Shown here one piece after another: positions 42,449 through 51,653 of a DNA stretch of 64,000 bases. How positions within the stretch are numbered: the stretch's first letter is position 1; each line of letters opens with the position of its first letter. Under the pieces are notes generated by a model that was given only the letters and a program-made list of their open reading frames with translations, had not been told where the DNA came from and ran no database searches. The position numbers and the translations under genes were made by a program. The stretch is taken from NCBI RefSeq assembly GCF_016756595.1, contig NZ_AP023257.1, positions 5,410,001 through 5,474,000 on the forward strand. The letters run 5' to 3'. This DNA is from Mesorhizobium sp. L-2-11 (GTDB lineage: Bacteria > Pseudomonadota > Alphaproteobacteria > Rhizobiales > Rhizobiaceae).

Positions 42449-43432
42449 ATGGAACCCGTCCAATCGAAAACAGCCCAGGGCCGCGTCGCCGATGCGCCGA
42501 GCGGCCACTGGGTCTACCGCATTCTGCCACGCTGGCTGTGGCCCCATGCGCAGCTTGCCCGGTGGGACCGGCCGATCGGCTGGCAGTTGCTGCTGTGGCC
42601 GTGCTGGTGGTCGGCAGCGCTTGCCGCGAGTGCCTATCCACGCCCTACTGATCCCCTGCTCACGCTGCTGCCGGCTCCATGGTATCTCGTGCTGTTCCTG
42701 ATCGGCGCCGTCGCCTTGCGCGGCGCCGGCTGCACCTACAACGACCTGGTCGACCAGGACATCGACAACCAGGTGGAACGCACGCGCTCGCGGCCGCTGC
42801 CGGCGGGAAAGGTCACGCGCCGGCAGGCCTGGGCGTTTCTCGTGATCCAGGCACTGGTCGGGCTCGCTGTGCTTGTGCAGTTCAACAGCTTTGCCGTCCT
42901 GCTCGGCATCGGCTCACTCGCCGTCGTCGCCATTTACCCGTTCATGAAGCGATTTACCAACTGGCCGCAACTGGTTCTCGGCCTTGCCTTTTCCTGGGGT
43001 GCGCTGATGGGATGGGCAGTCGAGTTCGGCGATCTCGATGGCCCGGCCTTCATGCTCTATATCGGCTCGATCCTGTGGGTGATCGGCTACGACACGATCT
43101 ATGCGCATCAGGACAAGGAAGACGACGCCATCGTCGGCGTGCGCTCGACCGCACGCCTGTTCGGCGACAACACCAAGACCTGGCTCGTCGGGTTTTATGG
43201 CGGAGCGCTGGTCTGCTTCGCCGTCGCCTTCGCGGCGGCGCAGGCGCCGGTGCCGGCGCTGGCCGGGCTGGTCGCCGCCGGCGCCCATATGGCGCGGCAG
43301 ATCGCCGTGCTCGACATCGACGATCCGGACCAGTGCATGCTTCTGTTCAGGTCGAACAACCAGGTCGGCTGGCTGATCTTCCTCGGCCTGATCGGCGGCG
43401 CGTTGTGGGTGGCGCTGAAGCCGCTGGTGTAG
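42449..43432 (+). CDS. ubiA: 4-hydroxybenzoate polyprenyltransferase
   Basis: The 327-residue membrane enzyme attaches the polyprenyl chain to 4-hydroxybenzoate in ubiquinone synthesis. Both Asp-rich motifs are visible: NDLVDQDIDNQVERTRSRPL and DTIYAHQDKEDD. YPFMKRFTNWPQLVLGLAF follows helix 5. It is full length with about eight membrane helices. The polyprenyl donor is made by the synthase encoded at 56897. A palindromic repeat begins 11 bp after its stop. Confidence 0.95.
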   Translation: MEPVQSKTAQGRVADAPSGHWVYRILPRWLWPHAQLARWDRPIGWQLLLWPCWWSAALAASAYPRPTDPLLTLLPAPWYLVLFLIGAVALRGAGCTYNDLVDQDIDNQVERTRSRPLPAGKVTRRQAWAFLVIQALVGLAVLVQFNSFAVLLGIGSLAVVAIYPFMKRFTNWPQLVLGLAFSWGALMGWAVEFGDLDGPAFMLYIGSILWVIGYDTIYAHQDKEDDAIVGVRSTARLFGDNTKTWLVGFYGGALVCFAVAFAAAQAPVPALAGLVAAGAHMARQIAVLDIDDPDQCMLLFRSNNQVGWLIFLGLIGGALWVALKPLV

Positions 43433-43442
43433 GGATTTTTTT

Positions 43443-43585
43443 CCTTCTCCCCTTGTGGGAGAAGGTGGATCGGCGCGCAGCGCCGAGACGGAAGAGGGGT
43501 GTTGGAAGAAATGAGGCGTTGGCGTTCCCTGGAACACCCCTCATCCGGCCGCTTCGCGGCCACCTTCTCCCACAAGGGGAGAAGG
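43443..43585. repeat. 143-bp MITE-like palindromic element after ubiA
   Basis: The ends are perfect 26-bp inverted repeats, starting CCTTCTCCCCTTGTGGGAGA at 43443 and its complement ending at 43585. A second nested pair, GAGGGGTGTT and AACACCCCTC, flanks the core. The element fills the ubiA-DUF6101 spacer. The same arm pattern and the same length occur inside glyQ (50451-50593), and a related copy occurs in glyS. Confidence 0.85.
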
Positions 43586-43598
43586 GAAAACGCTCGCA

Positions 43599-44168
43599 CT
43601 ATTCGTCGCGCGAAATAATTTCCTGGCCGCCGATCACCAGCCTGAGGCCGAGGGCGCCGGCCCTGCGGCGGGCGAGGAAGCGCGGACGACGCTTGGTCGA
43701 AAGCCGACCCCTGCGGCGGTCCTGCGCCGGGAATGTCTTGATGGCGGCGCCAAGCGATTCCTCCAGGGTGCGGGCGATGCCGTCGGATTCGATCAGAAGC
43801 ATCGGCAGACGGTAGGCATCGGCCCAGGCGCGCCAGTCGGCGGCGACATCCTCGAGATCGTCGGCCACCAGTAGCGGCACCGACAGCATCGGATCATTGT
43901 GCAGAAGCTCCAGCGTCACCGTGACATTGCCGTCCGGATCCTCCATTGCGCGGGCTGCCACGCCACGGAACGCGTTGGCGGGCAGAGCGATGAACGCCGG
44001 CAGGCCGCTCATCTCCAGCACGCGGCGAATGACGGCGCCGCGGTGGTCGATGGTGAAGGTAACGTCGCCATAGTCGTCGCGCGTCGCGTAGCTCACCACC
44101 TGCGGCAGGCGGAATGGGTCGAGGCGCATATTGCGCCCAGCCCAGACTGGCTTCAGTCCAGTGTTCAT
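43599..44168 (-). CDS. DUF6101 family protein
   Basis: The 189-residue soluble protein begins MNTGLKPVWAGRNMRLDPFR and contains HRGAVIRRVLEMSGLPAFIA, LPANAFRGVAARAMEDPDG and LELLHNDPMLSVPL, followed by a basic tail of the type RRRGRLSTKRRPRFLARRRA. This matches the rhizobial DUF6101 family of unknown function. GAAAGG supports ATG 44168 over the longer frame. The basic C-terminus may bind nucleic acid or membrane; that is a guess. The 184 bp upstream hold no gene. Confidence 0.75.
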   Translation of the reverse strand: MNTGLKPVWAGRNMRLDPFRLPQVVSYATRDDYGDVTFTIDHRGAVIRRVLEMSGLPAFIALPANAFRGVAARAMEDPDGNVTVTLELLHNDPMLSVPLLVADDLEDVAADWRAWADAYRLPMLLIESDGIARTLEESLGAAIKTFPAQDRRRGRLSTKRRPRFLARRRAGALGLRLVIGGQEIISRDE

Positions 44169-44352
44169 TTCGTGCCTTTCCTGTCTCTCCTGAGAGCCGG
44201 TCTTCCGGTTCTCCGGGCTGGTTTTTCCAGCCTCGTTGTGGGGAAACATTAGCGCGGGCTTCTTATCGCAGCGCTTAAGAAAGTCGGTTAAATTTTGCTG
44301 ATCTCGAGGGGATGGTTATCGGAATGCGACCATTCACAGGACGGCGAAAGGA

Positions 44353-45783
44353 TCAGATAACCTTACCGGGATTCATGATGCCGGCCGGGTCGAAGGCCGT
44401 CTTCACCCTGCGCATCAATTCGATCGCCATCGGCGGCGCTGTCGCGATCAACTCATCGCGCTTCAGCTGGCCAATGCCGTGCTCGGCCGAGATCGAGCCG
44501 TGAAGGCTGCGCACCACATCGTGCACGGCCTTGTTCATGGCGTGATAGAGCCCGAGAAACGCTTCGTCATCGCCGCCGATCGGCCGGGAGATGTTGTAGT
44601 GGAGATTGCCGTCGCCCATGTGGCCGAAACACACCTCGCGCGCACCGGGGCTGACCGATTGCACGGCGCCGGCTGCCTTTTCGATGAATTGCGGGATGGC
44701 CGCCACCGGCACAGAGATATCGTGCTTGATCGAGGCGCCTTCGGGCTTCTGCGCCTCGGGCAGCAGCTCGCGGAAATTCCAGAAGGCATCGCCCTGCGCG
44801 ATGCTCGCCGCAATCACTGCATCGCCGACGATCTCCTGCTCGAGGCCGGCTGAGAGCACCTCCTCGATCAGGGCCCTCGCATCGTCCGCCGAGCGACCCG
44901 AAGAGATCTGCATCAGCACATACCACTGCCAATCCTCAGACAGCGGCCGCACGACGCCTGGCGCGTGCAGAAGCGTAAAATCGTAGGGTCGCTGGCCGAT
45001 CAGCTCGAAAGCCGTGAGCGCCGCACCGGCGCGATCCATCGCCAGGCTGAACAGGGACAGTGCCGCCTCAAGTGACGACAGGCCGGCAAAGGCCACCTCG
45101 CGCCCCTTGGGCTTTGGAAAAAGCTTGAGCACGGCGGCGGTGATGACGCCGAGCGTGCCTTCCGCGCCGATGAACAGGTTCTTCAGATCGTAACCGGTGT
45201 TGTCCTTCTTCAGCTTGCGCAGATCGTCGAACACCTCGCCGGTCGGCAGAACCACTTCGACGCCGAGGCACAGCTCACGCGCATTGCCATAGGCGAGCAC
45301 GCCGGTTCCGCCGGCATTGGAAGAGAGATTGCCGCCGATCAGGCAGGAGCCTTGCGCCGCAAGCGACAGCGGAAACAGCCGGTCGGCGGCATCGGCCGCT
45401 TCCTGCAGCGTCTGCAGGATGACCCCGGCCTCGACGGTGACCGTGTTGGACAGGACGTCGATCTCGCGGATGCGGTTGAGCCGCGACAGCGACAGCACGA
45501 TCTGGCGGCCGGACGTGTCCGGCACCTGCGCGCCGACCAGTCCGGTGTTGCCGCTTTGCGGCACGACCGGCGTTCCCGTCTCGGTCGCCAGCTGCATGAT
45601 GCGGCTGACCTCGTCGACGCTGCCGGGCCTCAGCACCAGCGCCGTCCGGCCATGCCACAGGCCGCGTCTTTCCATAAGATAAGGCGCGATATCCTGCTGG
45701 TCGCGAAGCGCATATTTGTCGCCGACGATTGCCGCAAAGCAGTCGATGAGGGCTGGGTCGATATCCCTTGAGATGTCGTTCAT
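44353..45783 (-). CDS. FAD-binding oxidoreductase (D-lactate/D-2-hydroxyglutarate dehydrogenase type)
   Basis: The 476-residue protein has a VAO-type FAD domain (VVPQSGNTGLVGAQVP, GSCLIGGNLSSNAGGTGVLA, LKKDNTGYDLKNLFIGAEGT, each in order) and a C-terminal FAD-oxidase domain with CFGHMGDGNLHYNI and SISAEHGIGQLKRDEL. These identify the GlcD/LldD2-like group that oxidises 2-hydroxyacids. Substrate is uncertain. It ends in MNPGKVI, the usual C-terminus. It lies 9 bp after the Sua5-type gene. Confidence 0.92.
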   Translation of the reverse strand: MNDISRDIDPALIDCFAAIVGDKYALRDQQDIAPYLMERRGLWHGRTALVLRPGSVDEVSRIMQLATETGTPVVPQSGNTGLVGAQVPDTSGRQIVLSLSRLNRIREIDVLSNTVTVEAGVILQTLQEAADAADRLFPLSLAAQGSCLIGGNLSSNAGGTGVLAYGNARELCLGVEVVLPTGEVFDDLRKLKKDNTGYDLKNLFIGAEGTLGVITAAVLKLFPKPKGREVAFAGLSSLEAALSLFSLAMDRAGAALTAFELIGQRPYDFTLLHAPGVVRPLSEDWQWYVLMQISSGRSADDARALIEEVLSAGLEQEIVGDAVIAASIAQGDAFWNFRELLPEAQKPEGASIKHDISVPVAAIPQFIEKAAGAVQSVSPGAREVCFGHMGDGNLHYNISRPIGGDDEAFLGLYHAMNKAVHDVVRSLHGSISAEHGIGQLKRDELIATAPPMAIELMRRVKTAFDPAGIMNPGKVI

Positions 45784-45792
45784 GGATGGAAA

Positions 45793-46770
45793 CTATGGTG
45801 CTCGATCGATCTTGTCACGAGGGGCGGCGGCGCGCGAAAGCCGGTCGTTGATCGCCTCGCCCAGCCCGTCGGAGGGGATCGGCTCGACGGCGATTGTCTT
45901 GGCGCCGCTGCGATCGAGATCCTGCATATGGGCAAAGAGGTTGCTTGCTGCCTCGCGCAGGTCGCCGGTCTCGGACAGGTTGCGCAAGGCGGCAGCGCCT
46001 TGCCAGCCTTCGGCGCGGCGCGGGCCGAACGCCAGCAAGGCTTCGCCCTTTGCGACTTTTGCGGCGTTGACCCGCACCGCAGCACCCGGCGCGTAATGCG
46101 AGGCAAGCATGCCCGGCGCCTCGATCCCCGCCGCGCCGCGCAGCAGCTTCATGCCGGCGGCCGCTTCGATCTCTTCGGCGGCAATGCCGCCCGGCCGCAG
46201 CAGCCGCAGCTTTGCGCCCTCCAGCTTGACGATTGTCGATTCGACCCCGACCGACGTCGCACCGCCATCGACCACCAGCTTGATTTTTGCACCGAGATCG
46301 GCGGCCACTGCCTCGGCCGTCGTCGCGCTGATCCTGCCAGAGGAATTGGCGCTGGGCGCTGCGAGCGGGCGTCCGAGGCTGGCAATCAGTTGGCCGCCAA
46401 AGCCTTTCGGCATGCGCAGCGCGATCGTGTCGAGCCCGGCGGTGGCCAGCGGATGAATGCCGTTGCCGGGCCGCTGCGGCAGCACCAGCGTCAGCGGTCC
46501 CGGCCAGAATGTCTGCGCCAGTCTTTTCGACACGGGATCGAACAGCGCTATGCGCTCAGCCATCGCCAGATCGGCGACATGGGCGATCAGCGGATTGAAG
46601 CGCGGCCGGCCCTTGACCTCGAAGATGCGCGCCACGCCAACGCCATTGGTGGCATCGGCGGCCAGCCCGTAGACGGTTTCGGTCGGAATGGCGACGACAT
46701 CGCCGCCTTCGAGCAGCGCCAGCGCCCGCTCCATCGCCTCGCTGGCGGCAAGTATCTCAGCCACTCTCAT
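45793..46770 (-). CDS. sua5: L-threonylcarbamoyladenylate synthase (Sua5/TsaC type)
   Basis: The 325-residue protein has a YrdC domain (VVAIPTETVYGLAADATNG, KGRPRFNPLIAHV, WPGPLTLVL, RPLAAPSANSSGRIS) and a C-terminal Sua5 domain (GMLASHYAPGAAV). It makes threonylcarbamoyl-AMP for the t6A modification of tRNAs. A GTG immediately precedes ATG 46770, giving one-residue uncertainty. It is followed closely by the FAD oxidase gene. Confidence 0.93.
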   Translation of the reverse strand: MRVAEILAASEAMERALALLEGGDVVAIPTETVYGLAADATNGVGVARIFEVKGRPRFNPLIAHVADLAMAERIALFDPVSKRLAQTFWPGPLTLVLPQRPGNGIHPLATAGLDTIALRMPKGFGGQLIASLGRPLAAPSANSSGRISATTAEAVAADLGAKIKLVVDGGATSVGVESTIVKLEGAKLRLLRPGGIAAEEIEAAAGMKLLRGAAGIEAPGMLASHYAPGAAVRVNAAKVAKGEALLAFGPRRAEGWQGAAALRNLSETGDLREAASNLFAHMQDLDRSGAKTIAVEPIPSDGLGEAINDRLSRAAAPRDKIDRAP

Positions 46771-46956
46771 CACCTTACAGATGCGGGACCTTAAAGAAGC
46801 GGGACCTCACAGATCTCGGTGCGTAGTACGGGGACGTTCACGGGGCAAGTCCGGGCGGAAGCGAATTGCCAATCGCTAAAATGCCAGCTTACCTGGCAAG
46901 CCGGCATCAATTTCCGGACGGTATGGTGCCGGCGTGTTGGGCAAAGGGGAACTATC

Positions 46957-47415
46957 ATGGTCTGGATGCGTATCCTGGGAGCGCTTGGTCTTACTCTCGC
47001 GGCGGGCACAGCACAGGCTTCGTCCTTCGTTGTTCCCGGTGCACCATCCTCGACCCCGTCAGTCGTCAGGCTCGGCGCGCCTGAACAGGTGGAGATGGCC
47101 GGGAGTTCCTCGACGCCATCGATCGTGGCCCTCGGCGAACCAGTGCCCGATGTCACCGATGAAAAAGTTTCTGCGATTCCGAGCCAGCCCAAGCCCAAGC
47201 AGGATTTCGTGCAAAGCCCTATGGTCATTCGCGGCGGCATCGTCGGTGACGTCTTCGCAGAGCCGGCGCCCAGCCCCGCACCGGCCGCGGCAACCGCTAC
47301 CGCAGCGCCCGGGGCGGCCACCAAATCCGACAAAAAAATAACGGCAACGAACAGCCCGCCGGAGTCCGCAACACCGCAACCAACGCCCATCCCCGAAATC
47401 GATCAGGCCAGGTAG
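46957..47415 (+). CDS. Exported low-complexity protein with repeated PSSTPSxVxLG motif
   Basis: The 152-residue protein has a signal peptide (MRILGALGLTLAAGTAQA). Two repeats follow, APSSTPSVVRLGAP and SSSTPSIVALGEP. The second half is Ala/Pro/Thr-rich, a likely disordered segment (PAPSPAPAAATATAAPGAAT). AAGGGGA precedes ATG 46957. No family was recognised. It is convergent with glyS. It may be a periplasmic or surface protein. Confidence 0.6.
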   Translation: MVWMRILGALGLTLAAGTAQASSFVVPGAPSSTPSVVRLGAPEQVEMAGSSSTPSIVALGEPVPDVTDEKVSAIPSQPKPKQDFVQSPMVIRGGIVGDVFAEPAPSPAPAAATATAAPGAATKSDKKITATNSPPESATPQPTPIPEIDQAR

Positions 47416-47455
47416 AAGTTCGCGGCCAGGCGACGCTCGCCTGATTTGCCAAGCC

Positions 47456-49816
47456 TCAGCCGGCGATTTTCGAGAAATCCGCGACCTGGTCGGTCGCTGC
47501 CCGGATGCGCGCCAGCAACGCCAGGCGGTTGGCGCGCACGGCCTGGTCCTCATCATTCACAAGAACGCGTTCGAAGAATGAATCAACCGGTTCACGCAAC
47601 GCGCTAAGCGCCAGCATGGCGGCGGAAAAGTCTTCGTTGTGAATCGCTTGGCCGGCTTCCTTCTCGGCCTGATTCACCGCGGCAAACAGCGATTTCTCGG
47701 TATCTTCCCGGAATAGAGCCGGCTCAACATTTTCGGCGATCGTCGTTTTCTTCTTCTCCTCGGCGGCCAGAATGTTGGCCGCGCGCTTGGTGCCGGCCAG
47801 CAGGTTCCTCCCGTCCTCGGTATCGAGAAAGGAGCCAAGGGCTAGGACGCGGCGGACGATTTGCAGGAGATCGTCGTTTTGCGATTGGCCAATCTCCCCC
47901 CTTGAGGGGGAGATCAGGCGCGAGCCCGCCGCCAACACCGCATCGATCAAATCATGCCTCGCACCCTGGTCACGCAAATAGACTTTTAGGCGGTCGTGGA
48001 AGAAGGCGAGGAGGTCGGCGCTAAAGGCCGGTCCGGACGCGAGATAGTTCGCCATCTGGTAAGCGCGGTCGAAGAGAGATGTCAGCGCAAGCCGGACCCG
48101 ATTCTCGACCAAGATCCTGATTACCCCTAGCGCCGCCCTCCTCAGCGCATAGGGGTCCTTTGACCCGGTCGGCTTTTCGTCGATCGCCCAGAATCCGACC
48201 AGCGTGTCGAGCTTGTCGGCGAGCGCTATGGCCACCGATACCGGGTCGGTCGGAACACGGTCGGACGGGCCCTGCGGCTTGTAGTGTTCTTCTATCGCCG
48301 CGGCGACCAAAGTGTGCTCTCCCTGCAGCAGCGCGTATTTTCGGCCCATGGCGCCCTGCAATTCCGGGAACTCGCCGACCACCTCGGTGGTGAGATCGGC
48401 CTTGGCCAGGACGGCAGCGCGACGTGCGAGCGCGGGAATCTCCCCCCTTGAGGGGGAGATGTCGCCGAAGACGACAGAGGGGGTCGGCACGTACTGACGC
48501 AACGCCCTATCGCGGACAAAGGATGCCGGCGTTTCACGCGAGACAACCCCCTCTGGCCTACCGGCCATCTCCCCCTCAAGGGGGGAGATGGCGCTCGCCA
48601 CGATCGGCGCCAATTCCTCAGCCAGCCGCGCAATGCGCTCTACCCGCTCACCTTGCGAGCCGAGCTTGGCGTGGAAGGTGACGCCGAGATGGTCGAGGCG
48701 GGCCATGCGCTGGTCGAGCGGCTTCTTGAGATCGAGCCCGAACTTTTCCGCCGATGCCTGCAACTGGTCGAGATCAGGTAAATCGCCCTGGTCGGTCTTC
48801 CAGAAATAGAGCGCGTCGGAGAGGCGGGCGCGCACCACCTTGCCGTTGCCGTGGGCGATCTCCTTGCCGCCGTCGCTGGCCTCGATGTTGGCGGTCAGGA
48901 TGAAGTTGCTGGAAAGCTCTTCACCAGTTCCCTGCGGCCGCGTCACAAAACACTTCTGGTTGGCGCGGATGGTCAGCCGGATCACCTCGGCCGGAATGGC
49001 GAGAAAGTCCTGCTCGAACTCGCCCATCAGCACGACCGGCCACTCGACCAGGCCTGACACTTCCTCGAGCAGCCCCTCGTCCTCGACAAGGTCGAGACCG
49101 CTGGCGAAGGCGAGATTCCTGGCGTCGGAAAGGATGACCTGCTTGCGCCGGTCGGCGTCGAGCACGACCTTCGCCACCTCGAGCTTGGCGGCATAGTCGT
49201 CGAAACGGCGCACGCTGATGGCGCCCGGCGCATGAAAACGATGGCCGTAGGTGATGTTGCCCGAGCGGATGCCGTCGATCTCGAAATCGACGACCACCGG
49301 CTCCTCGGTTTCCGGGCCGAAGGTGCAGAGGATGGATTGCAGCGGCCGCACCCAGCGCAACGATCCCGGTTTCGCCGAGGCCGGCCCCCAGCGCATCGAT
49401 TTCGGCCATGGAAAGTCGCGGATGATGCCCGGCACCAGTTCGGCGATGATCTCTTCCGCCGGCCGGCCCGGCTTGGAGATATGGGCGACATAGAAGTCGC
49501 CCTTCTTCGGATCGGCGTGGACATGCGCCTCGGCGATCGAGGAAAGACCGGCCTTGCGCAGAAAACCCTGGACCGCCTGTTCGGGGGCCTTGGTCGAGGG
49601 TCCCTTGATCTCCTCGCTTATATCCTTCGAGCGCGCGGTCACGCCGCGAACGTCGAGCGCCAGCCGGCGCGGCGTCCAATATTCGCGCGCCGCCTCATAG
49701 GTTAGCCCGGCCTCGACCAGACCGTCCGTCATCATCTTCTTCAGGTCGCCCGCCGCCTTGCGCTGCATGCGCGCGGGAATCTCTTCCGAACGGAGTTCTA
49801 AAAGCAGGTCGGGCAT
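47456..49816 (-). CDS. glyS: Glycyl-tRNA synthetase beta subunit with in-frame repeat insertions
   Basis: The 786-residue protein starts with the typical [20 protein letters not shown], contains WPKSMRWG and [20 protein letters not shown], and ends in the anticodon-binding [18 protein letters not shown]. It is longer than usual because two palindromic repeats are translated in frame. Residues about 410-460 read [16 protein letters not shown] through [14 protein letters not shown], and residues about 635-642 read ISPSRGEI. The conserved family sequence ([20 protein letters not shown]) resumes directly after. It pairs with GlyQ to charge tRNA-Gly. The inserts presumably loop out without destroying function. 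Confidence 0.95.
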   Translation of the reverse strand: MPDLLLELRSEEIPARMQRKAAGDLKKMMTDGLVEAGLTYEAAREYWTPRRLALDVRGVTARSKDISEEIKGPSTKAPEQAVQGFLRKAGLSSIAEAHVHADPKKGDFYVAHISKPGRPAEEIIAELVPGIIRDFPWPKSMRWGPASAKPGSLRWVRPLQSILCTFGPETEEPVVVDFEIDGIRSGNITYGHRFHAPGAISVRRFDDYAAKLEVAKVVLDADRRKQVILSDARNLAFASGLDLVEDEGLLEEVSGLVEWPVVLMGEFEQDFLAIPAEVIRLTIRANQKCFVTRPQGTGEELSSNFILTANIEASDGGKEIAHGNGKVVRARLSDALYFWKTDQGDLPDLDQLQASAEKFGLDLKKPLDQRMARLDHLGVTFHAKLGSQGERVERIARLAEELAPIVASAISPLEGEMAGRPEGVVSRETPASFVRDRALRQYVPTPSVVFGDISPSRGEIPALARRAAVLAKADLTTEVVGEFPELQGAMGRKYALLQGEHTLVAAAIEEHYKPQGPSDRVPTDPVSVAIALADKLDTLVGFWAIDEKPTGSKDPYALRRAALGVIRILVENRVRLALTSLFDRAYQMANYLASGPAFSADLLAFFHDRLKVYLRDQGARHDLIDAVLAAGSRLISPSRGEIGQSQNDDLLQIVRRVLALGSFLDTEDGRNLLAGTKRAANILAAEEKKKTTIAENVEPALFREDTEKSLFAAVNQAEKEAGQAIHNEDFSAAMLALSALREPVDSFFERVLVNDEDQAVRANRLALLARIRAATDQVADFSKIAG
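47891..47914. repeat. Single palindromic repeat inside glyS
   Basis: ATCTCCCCC and GGGGGAGAT flank CTTGA at 47892-47914. It encodes the peptide ISPSRGEI in the glyS frame and equals one arm of the larger insert at 48437-48589. Confidence 0.8.
48437..48589. repeat. About 152-bp palindromic element inside glyS
   Basis: It is bounded by ATCTCCCCC-CTTGA-GGGGGAGAT on the left and its inverted copy ATCTCCCCCTCAAGGGGGGA plus GAT on the right. Inner ends AGAGGGGGT and ACCCCCTCT mirror each other. The element is read through in frame, adding about 50 residues to GlyS. Confidence 0.85.
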
Positions 49817-49882
49817 AAATTGTGCTCACGCGGCAAAATGGTCCAGGCGGCATAGCAACTCGGCTGGCCGCTGTCACCCTTC

Positions 49883-49946
49883 CCCCATGCAATTCGGGCC
49901 CCATGCAATTCGGGCCCCATGCAATCGGCCTGCATGCAATCGGCGC
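49883..49946. repeat. Four tandem copies of a 16-bp unit in the glyQ-glyS spacer
   Basis: CCCCATGCAATTCGGG occurs twice exactly, then CCCCATGCAATCGGCC and TGCATGCAATCGGCGC. It lies in the 450-bp spacer upstream of glyS. Each unit holds ATGCAAT; regulatory meaning is unknown. The remainder of the spacer contains only the small ORF at 50088. Confidence 0.8.
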
Positions 49947-50087
49947 ATCTACCGACGATTGCCAAAAATATTCCGCTGCCTGTCGGGCCGGAGCGGGACC
50001 ACCCGTCCTTGGGTCAAAGATTTCCATGAACCGAACGCAGCGCTGAAGCGACCAACGCTCAGGCAGGGAACTATTGGCTGAACGACC

Positions 50088-50270
50088 ATGAAGACGGCAT
50101 CGACATTCCTCCAGATCCTCGCGCTCAGCGCCTGTTTCGCGGCGCAGGCTCATGGCACGTTCACCATGCCTGGCGTCAGACAGGCGCTGCGGACAATGGC
50201 TGGCTCCAGCGGCCAAGGCGCATTGCCAATCAGCGCTTCAGTCGAAATCGCAAACAGCCTGTGGAGCTAA
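50088..50270 (+). CDS. Possible 60-residue exported peptide
   Basis: An ATG at 50088 opens [20 protein letters not shown], a plausible signal peptide, followed by a short polar segment and a stop overlapping the glyQ stop region. The upstream region lacks a clear ribosome binding site. It runs opposite to glyQ and glyS. No family was recognised; coding status is doubtful. Confidence 0.35.
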   Translation: MKTASTFLQILALSACFAAQAHGTFTMPGVRQALRTMAGSSGQGALPISASVEIANSLWS

Positions 50271-51328
50271 GCCGCCAGCCCGCCCGCCTGCGTCAGCAAA
50301 AACGCCTCGCCGCAGGCTTTCGCCAGATTGCGCACCCGCAAGATGTAGCTCTGCCGCTCGGTGACGGAAATCACGCCGCGCGCGTCGAGCAGGTTGAAGA
50401 CGTGGCTGGCCTTGATGCACTGGTCGTAGGCGGGAAATACCAGGCGGTGGTTCCCCTCCCCCTTGAGGGGAGGGTGGCCCGAAGGGCCGGGAGGGGTTGC
50501 CCGGGCAGTGCTCGACGCAGGGCCCGCGGTGCCTTCTGAGGCGACCCCCTCTGCCCGCTTGGCGGGCATCTCCCCCTCGAGGGGGGAGAAGGGCACGCCG
50601 GCGTCGAGCAGCGCCTTGCACTCGGCTTCGGCGTCCTCGAAATGCCGAAGCAGCATCGCGGTGTTGGCGAATTCGAAATTGTGTCGCGAATATTCCTGCT
50701 CGGCCTGCAGGAAGACGTCGCCATAGGTCACTTTGTCAGCGCCGTCGCGGCCGTTGAAGTTGAGGTCGTAGACATTGTCGACGCCCTGCACATACATGGC
50801 CAGCCGCTCCAGCCCGTAGGTGAGCTCGCCCGCCACCGGCGCGCATTCGATGCCGCAGACCTGCTGGAAATAGGTGAACTGCGACACTTCCATGCCGTCG
50901 CACCAGCACTCCCAGCCCAGCCCCCAGGCGCCGAGCGTCGGGCTTTCCCAGTCGTCCTCGACGAAGCGGATGTCATGCAGAAGCGGATCGACGCCGATGG
51001 CCGCCAGCGAGCCGAGATACAGTTCCTGCAGATTGGGCGGATTCGGCTTCAGGATCACCTGATACTGGTAGTAATGCTGCAGCCGGTTCGGGTTCTCGCC
51101 GTAGCGCCCGTCCTTGGGCCGGCGCGAAGGCTGCACATAGGCCGCGTTCCAGCGCTTTGGCCCCAGCGCGCGCAGCGTCGTCGCCGGGTGGAACGTGCCG
51201 GCGCCGACTTCCATGTCATAGGGCTGGAGAACGACGCAGCCATAGTCCGCCCAGTAGTTATGCAAAGTCAGGATCAGCCCCTGGAACGAGCGGCTGGGAT
51301 GCATATGGGCTGGGATATCAACTGTCAC
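50267..51328 (-). CDS. glyQ: Glycyl-tRNA synthetase alpha subunit with in-frame repeat insertion
   Basis: The 353-residue protein carries the class II catalytic core: [60 protein letters not shown] and [23 protein letters not shown] 51328, with GAGG eight bases upstream, is preferred; ATG 51304 is an alternative. Residues about 246-293 are an insert ([20 protein letters not shown] through [10 protein letters not shown]) encoded by a 143-bp palindromic repeat. Normal sequence ([20 protein letters not shown]) resumes after it. It works with GlyS, encoded 450 bp downstream. Confidence 0.95.
   Translation of the reverse strand: MTVDIPAHMHPSRSFQGLILTLHNYWADYGCVVLQPYDMEVGAGTFHPATTLRALGPKRWNAAYVQPSRRPKDGRYGENPNRLQHYYQYQVILKPNPPNLQELYLGSLAAIGVDPLLHDIRFVEDDWESPTLGAWGLGWECWCDGMEVSQFTYFQQVCGIECAPVAGELTYGLERLAMYVQGVDNVYDLNFNGRDGADKVTYGDVFLQAEQEYSRHNFEFANTAMLLRHFEDAEAECKALLDAGVPFSPLEGEMPAKRAEGVASEGTAGPASSTARATPPGPSGHPPLKGEGNHRLVFPAYDQCIKASHVFNLLDARGVISVTERQSYILRVRNLAKACGEAFLLTQAGGLAA
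50451..50593. repeat. 143-bp palindromic element inside glyQ
   Basis: Left arm CCCCTCCCCCTTGAGGGGAG, right arm CTCCCCCTCGAGGGGGGAG, with GGGAGGGGT and ACCCCCTCT as inner mirrored ends. Size and design equal the intergenic element at 43443-43585. It is read in frame in glyQ. Confidence 0.85.
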
Positions 51329-51653
51329 GGCGGCCTCGACGGGAAAGGCGGGGATGCGGCCCTCCCTAGAGCGCCCACCGGAAAGCGTCAAGGCAAGGGG
51401 CCGGCCGCACGACGAGATTGCGCTGGCAACAAGATGGCCGGCAGGCAAGCGAGCAGGTTCGCGATGTGGGCTCAAGTAAATTTCCCGGCGCTAAAAGACG
51501 GCGCCGAGAGCGGCGTGGCGGCCTGATCGTGGATCTTGCTGGGAGCCAGAGATGGGAGCGCACAGCGGTCAGTCCCGCGCCTCAGCCGTTCGGCTGCTCT
51601 CATGTGTGGTATCATTCGGCAGGGCGTCCAGCACCCTCGAGGAGACAAAAGTC
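51329..51653. other. 325-bp divergent interval between glyQ and the patatin gene
   Basis: No RNA gene, repeat or convincing ORF was seen. It must hold the divergent promoters of glyQ and the patatin gene. A GAGGAGA close to 51640 is the ribosome binding site of the latter. Confidence 0.5.

Noticed and set aside
43443..50593. Regular palindromes considered as CRISPR or REP array
   Set aside because: Copies are few, widely separated, partly coding, and without unique spacers of constant length.
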